From: Crocinitomicaceae bacterium
Lineage (GTDB): Bacteria; Bacteroidota; Bacteroidia; Flavobacteriales_D; Crocinitomicaceae
Length of the DNA: 5,087 nt
NCBI GenBank assembly: GCA_023264075.1
Contig: JALQTG010000161.1
Coordinates: forward strand, 1 to 5,087
Reading direction: 5' to 3'
Under the pieces are notes generated by a model. The model was not told the origin of the DNA. It did not search any database and saw only the letters and a program-made list of their open reading frames with translations. This document shows, one piece after another, positions 4,912 through 5,087 of this stretch (positions are counted from its first letter, which is position 1; every line of letters starts with the position of its first letter). A program made the position numbers and the translations under genes.

Positions 4912-5087
4912 ATGAATAAAGCAGATTGCTTTAACTTAGGTCATGTAGCGAAACTTCACGGATTTAAAGGTGAAGTTTCGCTTTTTTTTGACGTTACATA
5001 TCCTGAACAATACGCTTCACTCGACGCACTGTTCATTGAAATCAACGGATTCTTAACGCCATTTTTTGTTGAGCGTATCACGCTTAA
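4912..5087 (+). CDS. rimM: Ribosome maturation factor RimM (5' part, cut by window end)
   Basis: Fifty-eight codons are present before the window ends. The start MNKADCFNLGHVAKLHGFKG is the typical RimM N-terminus, with the conserved G-(H/K)-V-x-K-x-x-G-x-KGEV core at residues 10-22. EVSLFFD, YASLDALFIE and TPFFVERI then match the N-terminal beta-barrel domain. RimM binds the 30S head near uS19 and promotes 16S rRNA processing and head assembly. It follows rpsP after 9 bases (ATATTCCTT) with no Shine-Dalgarno sequence, so it is probably cotranscribed. Two inverted repeats lie inside its first 26 codons; the second has the form of an intrinsic terminator. The reading frame is intact through both. 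Confidence 0.93.
   Translation, partial: MNKADCFNLGHVAKLHGFKGEVSLFFDVTYPEQYASLDALFIEINGFLTPFFVERITL
4917..4933 (+). other. Small hairpin at the 5' end of rimM
   Basis: TAAAGCA (4917-4923) pairs perfectly with TGCTTTA (4927-4933) around the loop GAT. It begins two codons after the rimM start and precedes the larger terminator-like hairpin by 13 bases. Its 3' arm also contains CTTTAA (4929-4934), complementary to TTAAAG (4964-4969) in the loop of the larger hairpin. A structural role is inference only. Confidence 0.4.
4947..4989 (+). terminator. Intrinsic-terminator-like hairpin plus T8 inside rimM
   Basis: AGCGAAACTTCAC (4947-4959) pairs without mismatch with GTGAAGTTTCGCT (4970-4982). The loop is ten bases (4960-4969), and the T-run spans 4982-4989. 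It covers codons 12-26 of rimM in the sense direction (VAKLH on one arm, GEVSL on the other, FF in the T-run). Judged by form it is the strongest Rho-independent terminator in the window. It could act as an attenuator whenever ribosomes do not follow RNA polymerase closely. Confidence 0.6.

Noticed and set aside
4982..4989. T8 in rimM as a sequencing or assembly indel
   Set aside because: RimM-like sequence continues in the same frame on both sides of the run, so its length is consistent with an intact gene.

Overview
The window looks like ordinary chromosomal DNA of a Bacteroidota bacterium, most likely in or near the Flavobacteriales. Four things point there. A secreted esterase ends in a type IX secretion (T9SS) type A sorting domain. 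Two promoters match the phylum's TTG / TAnnTTTG pattern. Starts lack clear Shine-Dalgarno sequences. Ribosomal protein S16 carries a long Ala/Glu-rich tail. No mobile element, phage gene, CRISPR array, tRNA or rRNA was found, and no gap between genes exceeds about 165 bases.

Layout from left to right. (1) A probable 3' tail of an upstream gene overlaps, by ATGA, the start of a secreted CAP-domain protein (58-606, +). (2) Convergent to it is a minus-strand pair: an ElyC/SanA-like DUF218 membrane protein (1220-1987) and, one base downstream, an AlkB-type 2-oxoglutarate/Fe(II) dealkylation repair enzyme (640-1218). (3) Divergent from that pair, with its own promoter, is a small mechanosensitive channel of the MscS family (2079-2915, +). 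(4) Convergent to mscS is a secreted PHB-depolymerase/feruloyl-esterase-like hydrolase with a T9SS tail (2968-4092, -). (5) Divergent from that, with its own promoter, is rpsP (S16, 4255-4902, +), followed after 9 bases by the start of rimM (4912 to window end), the 16S rRNA processing factor that helps assemble the S16-containing part of the 30S head.

Functionally these are mostly housekeeping genes: envelope stress and osmotic protection (ElyC-like, MscS), DNA repair (AlkB), exported enzymes (CAP protein, esterase) and ribosome assembly (S16, RimM). I see no new multi-gene system. The most unusual signals are RNA-level structures that overlap coding sequence. A textbook intrinsic terminator (13-bp perfect stem plus T8) lies inside the first 26 codons of rimM. 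A second terminator, serving mscS, is written antisense into the last codons of the esterase. A third strong hairpin encloses the stop codon of the CAP gene. The rimM element is the best candidate for undescribed regulation, because it could make rimM expression depend on active translation and so uncouple it from rpsP.
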